A stretch of DNA of 57,772 nucleotides from Lachnospiraceae bacterium (lineage in GTDB: Bacteria > Bacillota > Clostridia > Lachnospirales > Lachnospiraceae): contig JAGAQG010000068.1 in the NCBI GenBank assembly GCA_017622875.1, positions 1-57,772 of the forward strand, written 5' to 3'. Each line of letters begins with the position of its first letter. Position 1 is the first letter of the stretch. The notes below the pieces were generated by a model. It was not told the DNA's origin. It saw only the letters and a program-made list of their open reading frames with translations, and ran no database searches. Of this stretch, positions 7,716 to 16,837 are shown piece by piece. The position numbers and the translations under genes were made by a program.

Positions 7716-8351
7716 CTATTTTTCAAAAATTTCTCGGATTTTTTCTGCCATCAAGTCAGCCATCTGTTGATGTCCTTTCAGGCTATAATGAATACCATCT
7801 GTATCATTCACTTCTACTTTTCCAGCCGGATCCATATAATAGATTCCATACTGCTCAGCTATCGACTGATAATATGGTGCAAGCTGTTTGCTCTTTTCCT
7901 CTCCATCTGGAAGCATTCTGTCAAGATCTACATTTCCAATACTGAAAATCGGTACTGGTGTTACAAGTAACACCTTCGGTGCATTTCCATCATATCCCGC
8001 ATCCGATTTTAAAACAGTCCTTACCACATTATCCATTCCAACTTTCACATCAAAACTGGATAGAGAAAATCTTTTCTTCAAATCATTTGTTCCAAGCATC
8101 AATATTACTAAATCTAATGGTTTGTGGCTGTCAAGGCATGGCAATAAATATTTCTTACCATTTTTGTGTTCCTCTGTTGGATCATCCCAAACAGTCGTTC
8201 TTCCGCCTAACCCTTCTTCAATAATGTAATACTCCTCACCTAATTCTTTTTGTAATATTCCCGTCCATCGCTCATGTCTTTCAAATCTGCTCACCAGGTC
8301 TGATTTCAGTCCATAAGTATTGGAGTCCCCATAACATAAAATATTTTTCAT
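7716..8351 (-). CDS. SGNH/GDSL-type hydrolase (esterase)
   Basis: This is a 211-residue cytoplasmic esterase. It has GDSNTYG with nucleophile Ser10, the block GTND at 87-90, and DGIH with Asp185/His188 completing the triad. No signal peptide is present. It is the last gene of the sugar ABC operon, 18 bases after the permease, with a GGAGGGG site. Deacylation of an imported acylated sugar is a reasonable inference; the substrate is not shown by the sequence. Confidence 0.88.
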   Translation of the reverse strand: MKNILCYGDSNTYGLKSDLVSRFERHERWTGILQKELGEEYYIIEEGLGGRTTVWDDPTEEHKNGKKYLLPCLDSHKPLDLVILMLGTNDLKKRFSLSSFDVKVGMDNVVRTVLKSDAGYDGNAPKVLLVTPVPIFSIGNVDLDRMLPDGEEKSKQLAPYYQSIAEQYGIYYMDPAGKVEVNDTDGIHYSLKGHQQMADLMAEKIREIFEK

Positions 8352-8369
8352 GATTAGCCCCTCCGGAAC

Positions 8370-9323
8370 CTATTCCTTTACTTTCTTAACTCTGTCAGTA
8401 TTTGTATACGTATCAAACGCAACTGCTAAAATGAGTACAATCCCCTTCACTACCTGCTGATAGTATTCACCGATATTCATAATGGTAAGTCCATTGCTCA
8501 AAACCCCAATGATCAGCGCTCCCAGAAAAGCACCCATAATTTTTCCCTTACCACCACTAATGCTGACGCCGCCAATAACTACCGCAGTAACAACATCCAT
8601 TTCCATTCCAGTACCTGACTGTGGAGAACCTGAACTGATACGCGCCATCAGTGTTACACCTGCAATACCTGCTAAAAATGAACTCATAGAATATAAAGAT
8701 ACTTTAATCTTATCTACTGCTACCCCGGCAAGTCTCGCAGCTTCTTCATTTCCTCCAATCGCATATACATATCTGCCGTAATAAGAATTGTTCAGCACAT
8801 AATTCGCTATTAATACAATAATTATCATAGTAATGACTGGTACCGGAATTGGTCCGATCTTTCCTTGTCCCAGAAACACCACTCCTTCCGGAATATTATA
8901 AATTGGAATTCCTCCTGAAAAAATATAAGCCAGTCCTCTTGCAACAGTCATCATTCCAAGCGTAATTACCATCGGGGCAACATGCAGTTTTACAATTAAA
9001 AGACCCGTTAATGTTCCAAATAAAGTCATAAGGAGTACTGTTAAAATAATGCTGATTACTGGATGAATCTGTAATTCAACAATAAACTTTGCACACACTA
9101 CGCCAGTGAGCCCTAACATTGACCCAACAGTTAAGTCCATACCACCGGAAATAATAACAAATGTCATACCCGCGGATAAAATGCTTAGCACTGCTACCTG
9201 TCTCAAAATATTAATCATATTTCTCGTTGCCAGAAAAGAATCTGTCATAATCGAGAAAAAAGCTACAACCGCTAATAATAAAATCACCGTACTGTATTTT
9301 TTCACAAACTCATTAATTTTCAT
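8370..9323 (-). CDS. Ribose-type sugar ABC transporter permease
   Basis: This is a CUT2-family (RbsC-like) permease of about 317 residues with eight or more hydrophobic segments. Family motifs include ILSAGMTFVIISGGMDLTVG and GGNEEAARLAGV. The start at 9323 is chosen because AAGGAGGAAGC precedes it; an in-frame ATG at 9350 lacks such a site. It overlaps the end of the ATPase gene by 11 bases, indicating coupling. Confidence 0.92.
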   Translation of the reverse strand: MKINEFVKKYSTVILLLAVVAFFSIMTDSFLATRNMINILRQVAVLSILSAGMTFVIISGGMDLTVGSMLGLTGVVCAKFIVELQIHPVISIILTVLLMTLFGTLTGLLIVKLHVAPMVITLGMMTVARGLAYIFSGGIPIYNIPEGVVFLGQGKIGPIPVPVITMIIIVLIANYVLNNSYYGRYVYAIGGNEEAARLAGVAVDKIKVSLYSMSSFLAGIAGVTLMARISSGSPQSGTGMEMDVVTAVVIGGVSISGGKGKIMGAFLGALIIGVLSNGLTIMNIGEYYQQVVKGIVLILAVAFDTYTNTDRVKKVKE

Positions 9324-10824
9324 TCGAAGCTTCCTCCTTACCATATCCACCAGAAGCGTATTCCAGTATCAATTCCTGGGTTGCATCTTTTCCAGATACT
9401 TCTCCCATCACCTTACCTTCATGCATAACAATGATTCGGTCTGACATTCCTAAAAGTTCCGGCATTTCTGAAGAAATCATAATGATTGCCATACCTTCCT
9501 TCGCAAGAGAACGCATTAAGTGATAAATCTCCTGCTTTGCACCTACATCGATTCCTCTGGTCGGTTCGTCGAAAATAATAATATTGGAGTCACTTGCCAG
9601 TGATTTTGCTAAAACTACTTTCTGCTGATTGCCGCCGGATAAATTTTTGCTAAGTTGTTCCATTGTAGGTGTCTTAATTTTCAATTTATCAATATATTCT
9701 TCAGCCAGTTTCTTATCCTTAACTTTATCCACAACCCCGGCTTTAGAAATTTTCTTTAATGCAATGAACGAAGTATTTTCTCGAACTGACATTTCCAAAA
9801 GTACACCGTGTTTTTTTCTGTCTTCCGGAATATAGGCAATTCCCTTTTCAATGGCATCCTGTGGTTTATGTATCTGCACTCTTTCACCACGTACATAAAT
9901 TTCTCCCGAAGAAATCTGATCTGCTCCAAAAATAGCTCTTGCTGTTTCTGTACGACCGGCTCCCACAAGACCTGCCAATCCCAAAATTTCTCCCTCACAA
10001 ACATGAAAGCTTACATTTTTCAAAAGTGTCGGTGTCGATAAATTTTTAACTTCCAGTACAATCTTCCCAATTTCCGATTTTGCTTCCGGAAACTGTTCTT
10101 TTAGTTCTCTCCCCACCATCATCTGAATCAATTCAGGTCTGGAAGTATCCTTTGTCAATTTTGTTCCCACATATTCACCGTCACGCATAACTGAAACTTT
10201 ATCAGAAATTTTGAAAATTTCTTCCATACGGTGGGAAATATATATAATTGCAATGCCCTTTGCTCTCAATTTCTCAATAATTTCAAACATTGCATCAATT
10301 TCTCTATTGGTCAAGGGTGCCGAAGGTTCATCCATGATCAGAACCTTCACATCATTTGAAATTGTTTTTGCAATTTCAACCAGCTGCTGATAAGCAACCG
10401 TCAGCGTTTTTACCGGTTTTCTAACATCCACATCAATTCCAAAGCTTTTCATCAACTCATCTGCTTTTTCATTCATCAGCTTTCGGTTAATGGTAAGACC
10501 ATTCGTTAATTTTCTTCCCAGGAAAATATTCTCTGCAATGGAAAGCTCTGGAACCAGATTAAACTCCTGATAAATGACTCCAATTCCTAATTTCTGAGAC
10601 AACACAGGATTCATCTCATCATATTCTTTTCCTTCAAAAATAATCTTCCCGCCATTTGGCTTAATAGCCCCTGAAATTATTTTAATCAATGTCGATTTCC
10701 CAGCACCATTTTCTCCCATGAGTGCATGAACTTCTCCACTGTAAAATTCCAGGTTTACCCGGTTCAAGGCTTTTACCCCCGGATACTCTTTGGTAATATT
10801 TCTCAATTCCAAAATTTTCCCCAT
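9313..10824 (-). CDS. Ribose-type sugar ABC transporter ATP-binding protein
   Basis: This 503-residue protein has two fused ABC domains, as in RbsA/MglA. The first domain has the intact Walker A GENGAGKST at 37-45. The second has the usual degenerate P-loop GLVGAGRTE, with signature LSGGNQQKVVLAK and Walker B IIIFDEPTRGIDVG. It powers import with the downstream permease and upstream binding protein. Start site: AGGAGGAGAACCT. Confidence 0.95.
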   Translation of the reverse strand: MGKILELRNITKEYPGVKALNRVNLEFYSGEVHALMGENGAGKSTLIKIISGAIKPNGGKIIFEGKEYDEMNPVLSQKLGIGVIYQEFNLVPELSIAENIFLGRKLTNGLTINRKLMNEKADELMKSFGIDVDVRKPVKTLTVAYQQLVEIAKTISNDVKVLIMDEPSAPLTNREIDAMFEIIEKLRAKGIAIIYISHRMEEIFKISDKVSVMRDGEYVGTKLTKDTSRPELIQMMVGRELKEQFPEAKSEIGKIVLEVKNLSTPTLLKNVSFHVCEGEILGLAGLVGAGRTETARAIFGADQISSGEIYVRGERVQIHKPQDAIEKGIAYIPEDRKKHGVLLEMSVRENTSFIALKKISKAGVVDKVKDKKLAEEYIDKLKIKTPTMEQLSKNLSGGNQQKVVLAKSLASDSNIIIFDEPTRGIDVGAKQEIYHLMRSLAKEGMAIIMISSEMPELLGMSDRIIVMHEGKVMGEVSGKDATQELILEYASGGYGKEEASNEN

Positions 10825-10856
10825 AGGTTCTCCTCCTTTTCAGAAGTTTTGGGCAG

Positions 10857-10895
10857 AAAAAGGGCACTGGCTCTTACCCTGGAAGAGTCAGTGCC
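10857..10895 (-). terminator. Terminator between the binding protein gene and ATPase gene
   Basis: GGCACTG...CAGTGCC with an inner CTCTT/AAGAG stem forms a long hairpin followed on the minus strand by CCCTTTTTC. It sits 12 bases after the binding protein stop. Such terminators keep binding protein message in excess over the ATPase and permease. Confidence 0.8.
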
Positions 10896-10906
10896 TGATT
10901 GCTTAC

Positions 10907-11905
10907 TTATTTATAATCTGCAATATTTTCTGGTGTTACACAAACTAAATCCTGATTGTAATCTTTTTCAAATTCTCCGCCTTCAATAACTGCAACACAT
11001 GTTTCAACAAGTTTTGCACCAGTTCCTTTTGGATTCTGATCTACAGAAAACTGATAGATTGTTCCTTCACTGATTTTATTCAATGCTTCTTCTGTCGCAT
11101 CTACACCTGCAATGATATATTTTTCAGGATCTGTCATTTCATTTGCTTTAAATGCTTCGTATGCTCCCAGCGCTGCACCGTCAGACACACCACAAACTAC
11201 TCTTAAGTTTGGATTTGCCTGTAAAAAGTTTTCTGTCGCTGTCATACCTTCTGACTGGTCTGCTGCTGTCTGATCTGCTACGAATTTAACATTTGGAGCA
11301 TATTCCTGTACCCCTTCCATAATACCAACTTTACGCTGAATAACAGATTCAAGTAAGTCATAGTTAAGAGTTGCTGCTTCAATCTCTTCTTCAGTTCCCC
11401 ATTTTTCTGCAATCCATTTACCGACTGCAACACCCTGTGTATATCCTAAGAGATACTCATCAGCACCAATATACGCATCATATCCTTCAACCTTAGATGT
11501 CAAACAAACCACAGCAATTCCTTCAGCCTTTGCTTCAGCAATGATCGATGCTACAGCTTCTACATCAACCGCACAAATGATAATACCGTCTACACCTGCG
11601 GAAATAAAATTTTCTACTGCTGCAACTTGTGTTTCAGCAGAATTATCCGCATCGTTTACGATAAGTTCGCCACCCATATCTTCAATTGTGGCTCGTGCAG
11701 AATCTACAAGGTCAATGAAGAACTGACCTGACATTGTAAGAACAGAAATGCCAAGTTTGTATCCACTTTCTTCAGTTACTGCTTCTTCAACTGTTTCTTC
11801 AGCTGCCGGAGCATCTGTTGCTGCTTCTTCAGTGTTTCCGCAGCCTGCTGCTAAGCTTGCTACCATTGCCACACAGAGAATGAGACTGAGTAATTTCTTT
11901 TTCAT
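10907..11905 (-). CDS. Sugar ABC transporter substrate-binding lipoprotein (RbsB-like)
   Basis: This 332-residue lipoprotein starts with a signal peptide ending in the lipobox SLAAGC, followed by an acidic linker of about 25 residues. A periplasmic-binding-protein type 1 fold follows (KLGISVLTMSGQFFIDLVDSA; GVDGIIICAVD; GVDATEEALNKI). It captures a sugar at the cell surface for the CUT2 transporter. Upstream is a LacI regulator; downstream is a terminator before the ATPase gene. The site AAGGAGG precedes the ATG. Confidence 0.92.
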   Translation of the reverse strand: MKKKLLSLILCVAMVASLAAGCGNTEEAATDAPAAEETVEEAVTEESGYKLGISVLTMSGQFFIDLVDSARATIEDMGGELIVNDADNSAETQVAAVENFISAGVDGIIICAVDVEAVASIIAEAKAEGIAVVCLTSKVEGYDAYIGADEYLLGYTQGVAVGKWIAEKWGTEEEIEAATLNYDLLESVIQRKVGIMEGVQEYAPNVKFVADQTAADQSEGMTATENFLQANPNLRVVCGVSDGAALGAYEAFKANEMTDPEKYIIAGVDATEEALNKISEGTIYQFSVDQNPKGTGAKLVETCVAVIEGGEFEKDYNQDLVCVTPENIADYK

Positions 11906-11987
11906 TTGAAAAACCTCCTTAAAATAAGCTTTTGCTTTTTATATAAAGCTTTTCATCTCACGTGCACAATGATATGAAAAGTTTATA

Positions 11988-13004
11988 TCAATCTGTCGTA
12001 TCGCGCAGAACTAATTCTCCTTCGTACAAAACCTGTTCGTCTACAGGCTGCCCATTAATTTTGGCTATTACAATTTCTGCTGCCTTTTGTCCAAGCTTTC
12101 GAATTGGCTGACTAATAGTCGTCAATGCCGGGTTAATTAGAGCACTTAAAGAAATGTTATCGTATCCTACGATGTTAACCTCTTCAGGCACATTAATTCC
12201 CAGCTTCTTAAACTGCTGTACGCAGCCAATCGCCAGTGCATCGATGACACTTAAAATTGCTTCCGGCCTCTCAGATAATGATGCAAAATATTCTGCCGCC
12301 ATGCACCCCTGTTTAATGTAATCCGGATCCTTATCTTCCTCCGCCTGATAGACAAATTCTTCCCTAAGTTCAATATTGCAATCTTTTAATCCTTGCAAAA
12401 ATCCGAGATACCGATCCTCTGTAACACTAATATTCTTCATATTCTGAATATAGCCAAAAGTTCTTTTTCCCTGATCATATAAATATTTCACGGCATTTCT
12501 CGTACTATTAAACCCATCTGTCATAACATAAGGAAGCGTTGTATTTTCTCTAAAAATTTTATTCATCAATACAACCGGAACTCTCTCTGAAAGTTTCTCT
12601 AAGTATTTCAGCATTTCCGGACTGGCATCATAGGTATTGTAAATAATTCCATCGATATTTCTGTTTAACAGTTCTTCAGTATAATCCTTTTCTGTTGTGG
12701 AACGTCTTTCAGTGTTGCACATCAGCACCAGATATCCATTTGCCAATGCCACATCCTCTACACCTCTAAAAAGTTCATTATAAAAAAGATTTGTATATTC
12801 AGGTACCATGACCGCAATTGTCATTGTTTTTCCTGTACGGATTCCCTGGGCAAAATAGCTAGGCGAATAATTCAGTTTTTCAATAGCAGTTTCTACAGCT
12901 GCACGCGTGCTTTCTTTTACCCCAGGTTCATGATTCAAAACTCTTGAAACTGTTGATTTGGAAACACCTGCTTCTTTTGCAACATCAAAAATTGTAGCAA
13001 TCAT
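11988..13004 (-). CDS. LacI-family transcriptional regulator
   Basis: This 338-residue repressor has an N-terminal helix-turn-helix with the LacI signature TIFDVAKEAGVSKSTVSRVLN at residues 3-23 and the hinge helix LNYSPSYFAQGIR. A sugar-binding core follows (IAVMVPEYTNLFYNELFRGVED). It lies directly upstream of the sugar ABC operon on the same strand. Two identical perfect palindromes upstream of its own start are probable operators, implying autoregulation and control of the transporter. Confidence 0.93.
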   Translation of the reverse strand: MIATIFDVAKEAGVSKSTVSRVLNHEPGVKESTRAAVETAIEKLNYSPSYFAQGIRTGKTMTIAVMVPEYTNLFYNELFRGVEDVALANGYLVLMCNTERRSTTEKDYTEELLNRNIDGIIYNTYDASPEMLKYLEKLSERVPVVLMNKIFRENTTLPYVMTDGFNSTRNAVKYLYDQGKRTFGYIQNMKNISVTEDRYLGFLQGLKDCNIELREEFVYQAEEDKDPDYIKQGCMAAEYFASLSERPEAILSVIDALAIGCVQQFKKLGINVPEEVNIVGYDNISLSALINPALTTISQPIRKLGQKAAEIVIAKINGQPVDEQVLYEGELVLRDTTD

Positions 13005-13093
13005 TTCTATGACTCCTTTATCTTCTATTTGTATCTTTACCCATTATATAGAAAATTGCAGAAATATGCACATAGAAATAATCCTTTATTTTT

Positions 13094-13157
13094 GGGAACG
13101 TTCCCGAAAATATCCTTTTTAAAATCCCTACCGTTTTTTACGATAGGGAACGTTCCC
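13094..13157 (-). promoter_or_regulatory. Twin LacI-type operators
   Basis: The perfect 12-bp palindrome GGGAACGTTCCC occurs at 13094-13105 and again at 13146-13157, 52 bp apart centre to centre (about five helical turns). This shape, with a central CG, is typical of LacI/GalR operators, and the spacing would permit looping. They lie 90-150 bp upstream of the regulator start. The rest of 13005-13257 shows no gene. Confidence 0.8.
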
Positions 13158-13257
13158 ATTTCTTGATTTAAATATAGCCTTTATTGTGTGTTTTGTCAAT
13201 AAAGGCTTTTATTTTTTTGCTTTTTTCGGCTTTTTCCCCAATTATTTAAATAGTTTT

Positions 13258-15036
13258 TTATAAAATCTGCCGAAATTCTTCTAATATGCTTTCGAACACC
13301 TTCAAAGCCTCTTCCACCGGCTCTTTGGTGGTCATATCAACATCACAAATTTTTAACAGATCAATACAGTCTAAAGAAGAACCGCTGCTTAAGAACTTCT
13401 TGTATTTTTCCACGATTCCCGGCTCACCTCTTAAGATCTTACTGCTGATAGCAATGGCTGCTGAAAATCCGGTCGCATATTGATATACATAGAATGGCGT
13501 ATAGAAGTGAGGAATTCTTGCCCACTCCAGTGCAATCTCTTTATCCACCACGATGTCTTCGCCAAAATATTGTTTATTCAGCTCGTAATAAATATCGCAA
13601 AGTACTTCCGCAGTCAGCGGTTCTCCCGCCTCAGATTTCGCATGAGCGATTTTCTCAAACTCCGCAAACATGGTCTGTCGGAATAAAGTTCCTCTAAACT
13701 GCTCTAAAAAATAATTCAAAAGATAAGCCTTCTCCTTATCATCCTTAGAATTATCTAAAAGATATCGAATCAAAAGTGCTTCATTACAAGTAGAAGCCAC
13801 CTCTGCTACGAAAATTTTATATCCTGCATAAATATAATCCTGTGCTTTATCAGAGTGGTAAGAATGCAGCGCATGACCCATTTCGTGAGCCAACGTAAAT
13901 ACATTATTCAGATTATCCTGATAATTCAAAAGTACATATGGATGGGTTCCATATGCACCCCAGGAATATGCTCCGCTTCGTTTTCCTTCATTTTCGTAAA
14001 CATCAATCCAGCCCTCGTTAAAGCCTTTTTTCAAAAGCTCCAGATAATCTTCGCCAAGCGGTGCCAGTCCATTCAATACAACTTCTTTCGCTTCCTCATA
14101 AGGAATCTTTTTATCAGCCTCTCCAACCATCGGCACATAAAGGTCATACATGTGAAGCTCTTCCACCCCAAGCTTCTCTTTTCGTACCTTTACATACTCG
14201 TGCAGCGCCGGCAAATGTGCATGAACACTCTCAATCAGGCTGTCATATACCTCCACAGGAATCGCACTGCCATCCAATGCATCATTTAAAGAAGATTCAT
14301 ATTTTCTTGCCTTTGCAAAGAATCCGGCCTGTTTTACGTTTGCACAATAAGTCGCAGCCAATGTATTTTTAAATTTACCGTAAGTTTCATAAAGCCCCAT
14401 AAATGCTGCCTTACGCACTTCTCTGTCCTGACTTTCCAGAAGTTTCACATATTTTCCATGGGTAATTTCCACAGGTTCTCCATCTTCACCAGCAATTACC
14501 GGGAATTTAATATCCGCGTTGTTGAACATCATAAAGATATCTTTTGGTCCCTCTGCCACTTCTGCAGCACCAGCCAGAAGTTCTTCCATTTCCTTCGAGA
14601 GAACATGTTCTTTTCTGCGAAGAAGTCTTCTATAATAGGTTTCATATTTCGCGATGGCTTCCGTTTTTAAGATTTCTTCCAGTTTTTCCTCTGAAATGTT
14701 TAGAATTTCCGGTTCAATGTAGGAACCTGCTTCTGACATCTGTACAAGCAGCATCTGTGCTCTGCCGGAAAACCCTTGATAGTAGGCATTGCTTGTGTCT
14801 TCATGCAGTCTCTGATTTGCATAGACATACACCTTTTCTGCCAGTTGGTTCAGCTCATCACAGGTTTCCTGCATTTTCAGTAAATTTTCTGCCGATTTTT
14901 CCAAAGTTTCTTCAAATTGTTTTAGTTCTTCGATTCCTTTTTGCAGTTTTTCAAAATCCGCTTCCCACGCTTCATTTGATTCGTACATATCTTCCATTTT
15001 CCATTTATACTGTTGTGGGATTTCTTCTCGTTTCAT
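13258..15036 (-). CDS. pepF: Oligoendopeptidase F (M3 family metallopeptidase)
   Basis: This 592-residue cytoplasmic zinc peptidase degrades oligopeptides. The zinc motif HEMGH is at 384-388, with the following SYHS and downstream Glu typical of M3B enzymes. Start is MKREEIPQQYKWKMEDMY, the usual PepF N terminus. Length fits the family (about 600). It is transcribed alone on the minus strand. Confidence 0.95.
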   Translation of the reverse strand: MKREEIPQQYKWKMEDMYESNEAWEADFEKLQKGIEELKQFEETLEKSAENLLKMQETCDELNQLAEKVYVYANQRLHEDTSNAYYQGFSGRAQMLLVQMSEAGSYIEPEILNISEEKLEEILKTEAIAKYETYYRRLLRRKEHVLSKEMEELLAGAAEVAEGPKDIFMMFNNADIKFPVIAGEDGEPVEITHGKYVKLLESQDREVRKAAFMGLYETYGKFKNTLAATYCANVKQAGFFAKARKYESSLNDALDGSAIPVEVYDSLIESVHAHLPALHEYVKVRKEKLGVEELHMYDLYVPMVGEADKKIPYEEAKEVVLNGLAPLGEDYLELLKKGFNEGWIDVYENEGKRSGAYSWGAYGTHPYVLLNYQDNLNNVFTLAHEMGHALHSYHSDKAQDYIYAGYKIFVAEVASTCNEALLIRYLLDNSKDDKEKAYLLNYFLEQFRGTLFRQTMFAEFEKIAHAKSEAGEPLTAEVLCDIYYELNKQYFGEDIVVDKEIALEWARIPHFYTPFYVYQYATGFSAAIAISSKILRGEPGIVEKYKKFLSSGSSLDCIDLLKICDVDMTTKEPVEEALKVFESILEEFRQIL

Positions 15037-15244
15037 AAATATACCTCAACTTTTATTCCTGTTTTCATAGCATGTATAGGTTATGACGCATTTTATGCAC
15101 AAACTATTATGTTTTGGGATATTATACCATATTTCCTCTATATGAAAAGAGCACCAGACTCTTAATTTTGTTCTCTAAACTTGAGTTTTCGCATACAAAA
15201 CTGTATACTAAAATTAATATTTTATCTAATGGGGAGGATATTTT

Positions 15245-15880
15245 ATGTCACCAAAAGAAACTGCAAATCAGAATCTTGCAAATACAATCATTAAAAATAT
15301 GGCTAAAAAGAATCTGGAAGGCTATTATTGTGCAACAAGCGCAGAAGCTGTAGAAAAAGCGCTTTCCCTTATGCCGGAAGGTTCCAGTGTTACATGGGGC
15401 GGTTCCATGACCTTAACAGAATGCGGTCTTATGGATGCCTTAAAGACAGCAAATTATGAAATCATCGACCGCGATACAGCAAAAACACCGGAAGAAGCTC
15501 GTGCAATGTATGGAAAACAGGTCATGGCAGACTATTTCCTTATGAGTACCAATGCGATTACTATGGATGGAGAACTGGTAAATATCGATGGCCGTTCTAA
15601 CCGCGTATCCTGCCTCTGCTGGGGACCTCAGAATGTCATCATCATTGCTGGCATGAACAAAGTTGCCCTTGGTGTTGAAAGTGCATTGAAACGTGTACGC
15701 AACTTTGCCGCACCGCCAAATGCAGTTCGTTTAAATAAAAATACACCTTGTGCACAGACAGGAAAATGTGCTGACTGCTACTCACCAGACTGTATCTGCA
15801 GCCAGATTGTCATTACCAGACGTTCCAGCACACCGAACCGTATCAAAGTCATTTTAGTAGGAGAAGAATTAGGATACTAA
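15245..15880 (+). CDS. LUD domain protein (LutC/YkgG-like)
   Basis: This is a 211-residue single-domain protein of the DUF162/LUD family. It has GSSVTWGGSMTLTECG and LVNIDGRSNRVSCLCWGP, which fit the nucleotide-binding-like core, and a C-terminal Cys cluster CAQTGKCADCYSPDCIC. Relatives act in lactate oxidation with LutA and LutB, but neither partner is present here, so the role of this stand-alone form is unknown. A GGGGAGG site precedes the ATG. Confidence 0.85.
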   Translation: MSPKETANQNLANTIIKNMAKKNLEGYYCATSAEAVEKALSLMPEGSSVTWGGSMTLTECGLMDALKTANYEIIDRDTAKTPEEARAMYGKQVMADYFLMSTNAITMDGELVNIDGRSNRVSCLCWGPQNVIIIAGMNKVALGVESALKRVRNFAAPPNAVRLNKNTPCAQTGKCADCYSPDCICSQIVITRRSSTPNRIKVILVGEELGY

Positions 15881-16146
15881 TGAAATATTTTTTAATCTAC
15901 CTTTGCCTGATCAATCTCATTGGCTTTTTTGCCATGTTCCTTGATAAGCAGAAAGCAAAACGTGATAAATGGAGAATTCCAGAAAAAACATTGTTCTTAC
16001 TGGCACTCATCGGCGGTTCTTTAGGAACGACCCTTGGAATGCATGTCTTTCATCATAAGACCAAACACTGGTATTTTAAATTTGGAATGCCATTGATTTT
16101 AATCGCCGAACTGGGACTTTTCCTGTACTTTTATTTTTCAGTATAA
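15880..16146 (+). CDS. DUF1294 membrane protein
   Basis: This 88-residue protein has hydrophobic segments at about residues 3-19, 40-56 and 70-86. The family pattern FFAMFLDKQKAKRDKWRIPEKTLF, followed by GGSLGTTLGMHVFHHKTKH, is clear. Its ATG shares one base with the stop of the LUD gene, so translation is coupled. Function is unknown; a short basic loop between membrane helices is the main conserved part. Confidence 0.85.
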   Translation: MKYFLIYLCLINLIGFFAMFLDKQKAKRDKWRIPEKTLFLLALIGGSLGTTLGMHVFHHKTKHWYFKFGMPLILIAELGLFLYFYFSV

Positions 16147-16150
16147 TATC

Positions 16151-16187
16151 AATGCCGCCTTTACGTTTTCCGTAAAAGCGGCATTTT
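16151..16187 (+). terminator. Terminator of the LUD-DUF1294 operon
   Basis: AATGCCGC-TTTACG and CGTAAA-GCGGCATT form a stem around TTTTC and are followed by TTTTTATT. It also has an A-rich left flank and may serve the convergent tetR transcript. Confidence 0.85.
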
Positions 16188-16197
16188 TTATTACATA

Positions 16198-16824
16198 TTA
16201 GTTTAATGCTTTCACCATGCATTCATAGGTAAATTTCCGCAGCTCTTCATCACTCATCTGCAGTCCGGCGCCTTCCTCCCGGTTCATGCTTCCAAATCCA
16301 TACTGCATCAGTGCTCCAACAAAGATGATGATTCTTTTCTCAACATTCTTCTCCATAAAAATGCCTTCCTGGTATCCCAACTCCATCAGTCGGTTCAGCT
16401 GATCTGCAATGTAACCTTTTAACTGTTCCATCACATCTTCCGAAACAAAGTTCTTGATTTTTCCACAATCGCCCTGAAAACTTCCTTTCATGGCTTTTAA
16501 AAGCATTTCGTTATAGGCTCTGTGTTCCTGAAACCATCCCAGTAAGAAGAAAAATTTGTTTTCAAACCCTTCCAGTCGATCACTTTCTTCCACAATTTTA
16601 TTCATCTGCCGGGAACACATCCACATGGTAGCGTGAATGATAATCTCCTCTTTAGAGGAAAAATACTCATAGGCTGTTCCTTTGCCGATTCCTGCGCGGG
16701 ATGTTATCTCCGATACTTTGATCGAAGATAAATCTCTCTCTTCCTCAACAAATGCAGTGATCGCTTCATACATTTTCTGAACTTTCTCAGAAGGCTCAAA
16801 TACATTTTTTATTTTTTCATTCAT
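16198..16824 (-). CDS. TetR/AcrR-family repressor
   Basis: This 208-residue regulator has an N-terminal helix-turn-helix around residues 30-65 (VSEITSRAGIGKGTAYEYFSSKEEII) and a variable all-helical C-terminal ligand domain. It is encoded 13 bases downstream of the RND pump on the same strand. A TetR-type palindrome lies in the pump leader, so it most likely represses the pump and itself. Confidence 0.92.
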   Translation of the reverse strand: MNEKIKNVFEPSEKVQKMYEAITAFVEEERDLSSIKVSEITSRAGIGKGTAYEYFSSKEEIIIHATMWMCSRQMNKIVEESDRLEGFENKFFFLLGWFQEHRAYNEMLLKAMKGSFQGDCGKIKNFVSEDVMEQLKGYIADQLNRLMELGYQEGIFMEKNVEKRIIIFVGALMQYGFGSMNREEGAGLQMSDEELRKFTYECMVKALN

Positions 16825-16837
16825 TGCATTTCCTCTT

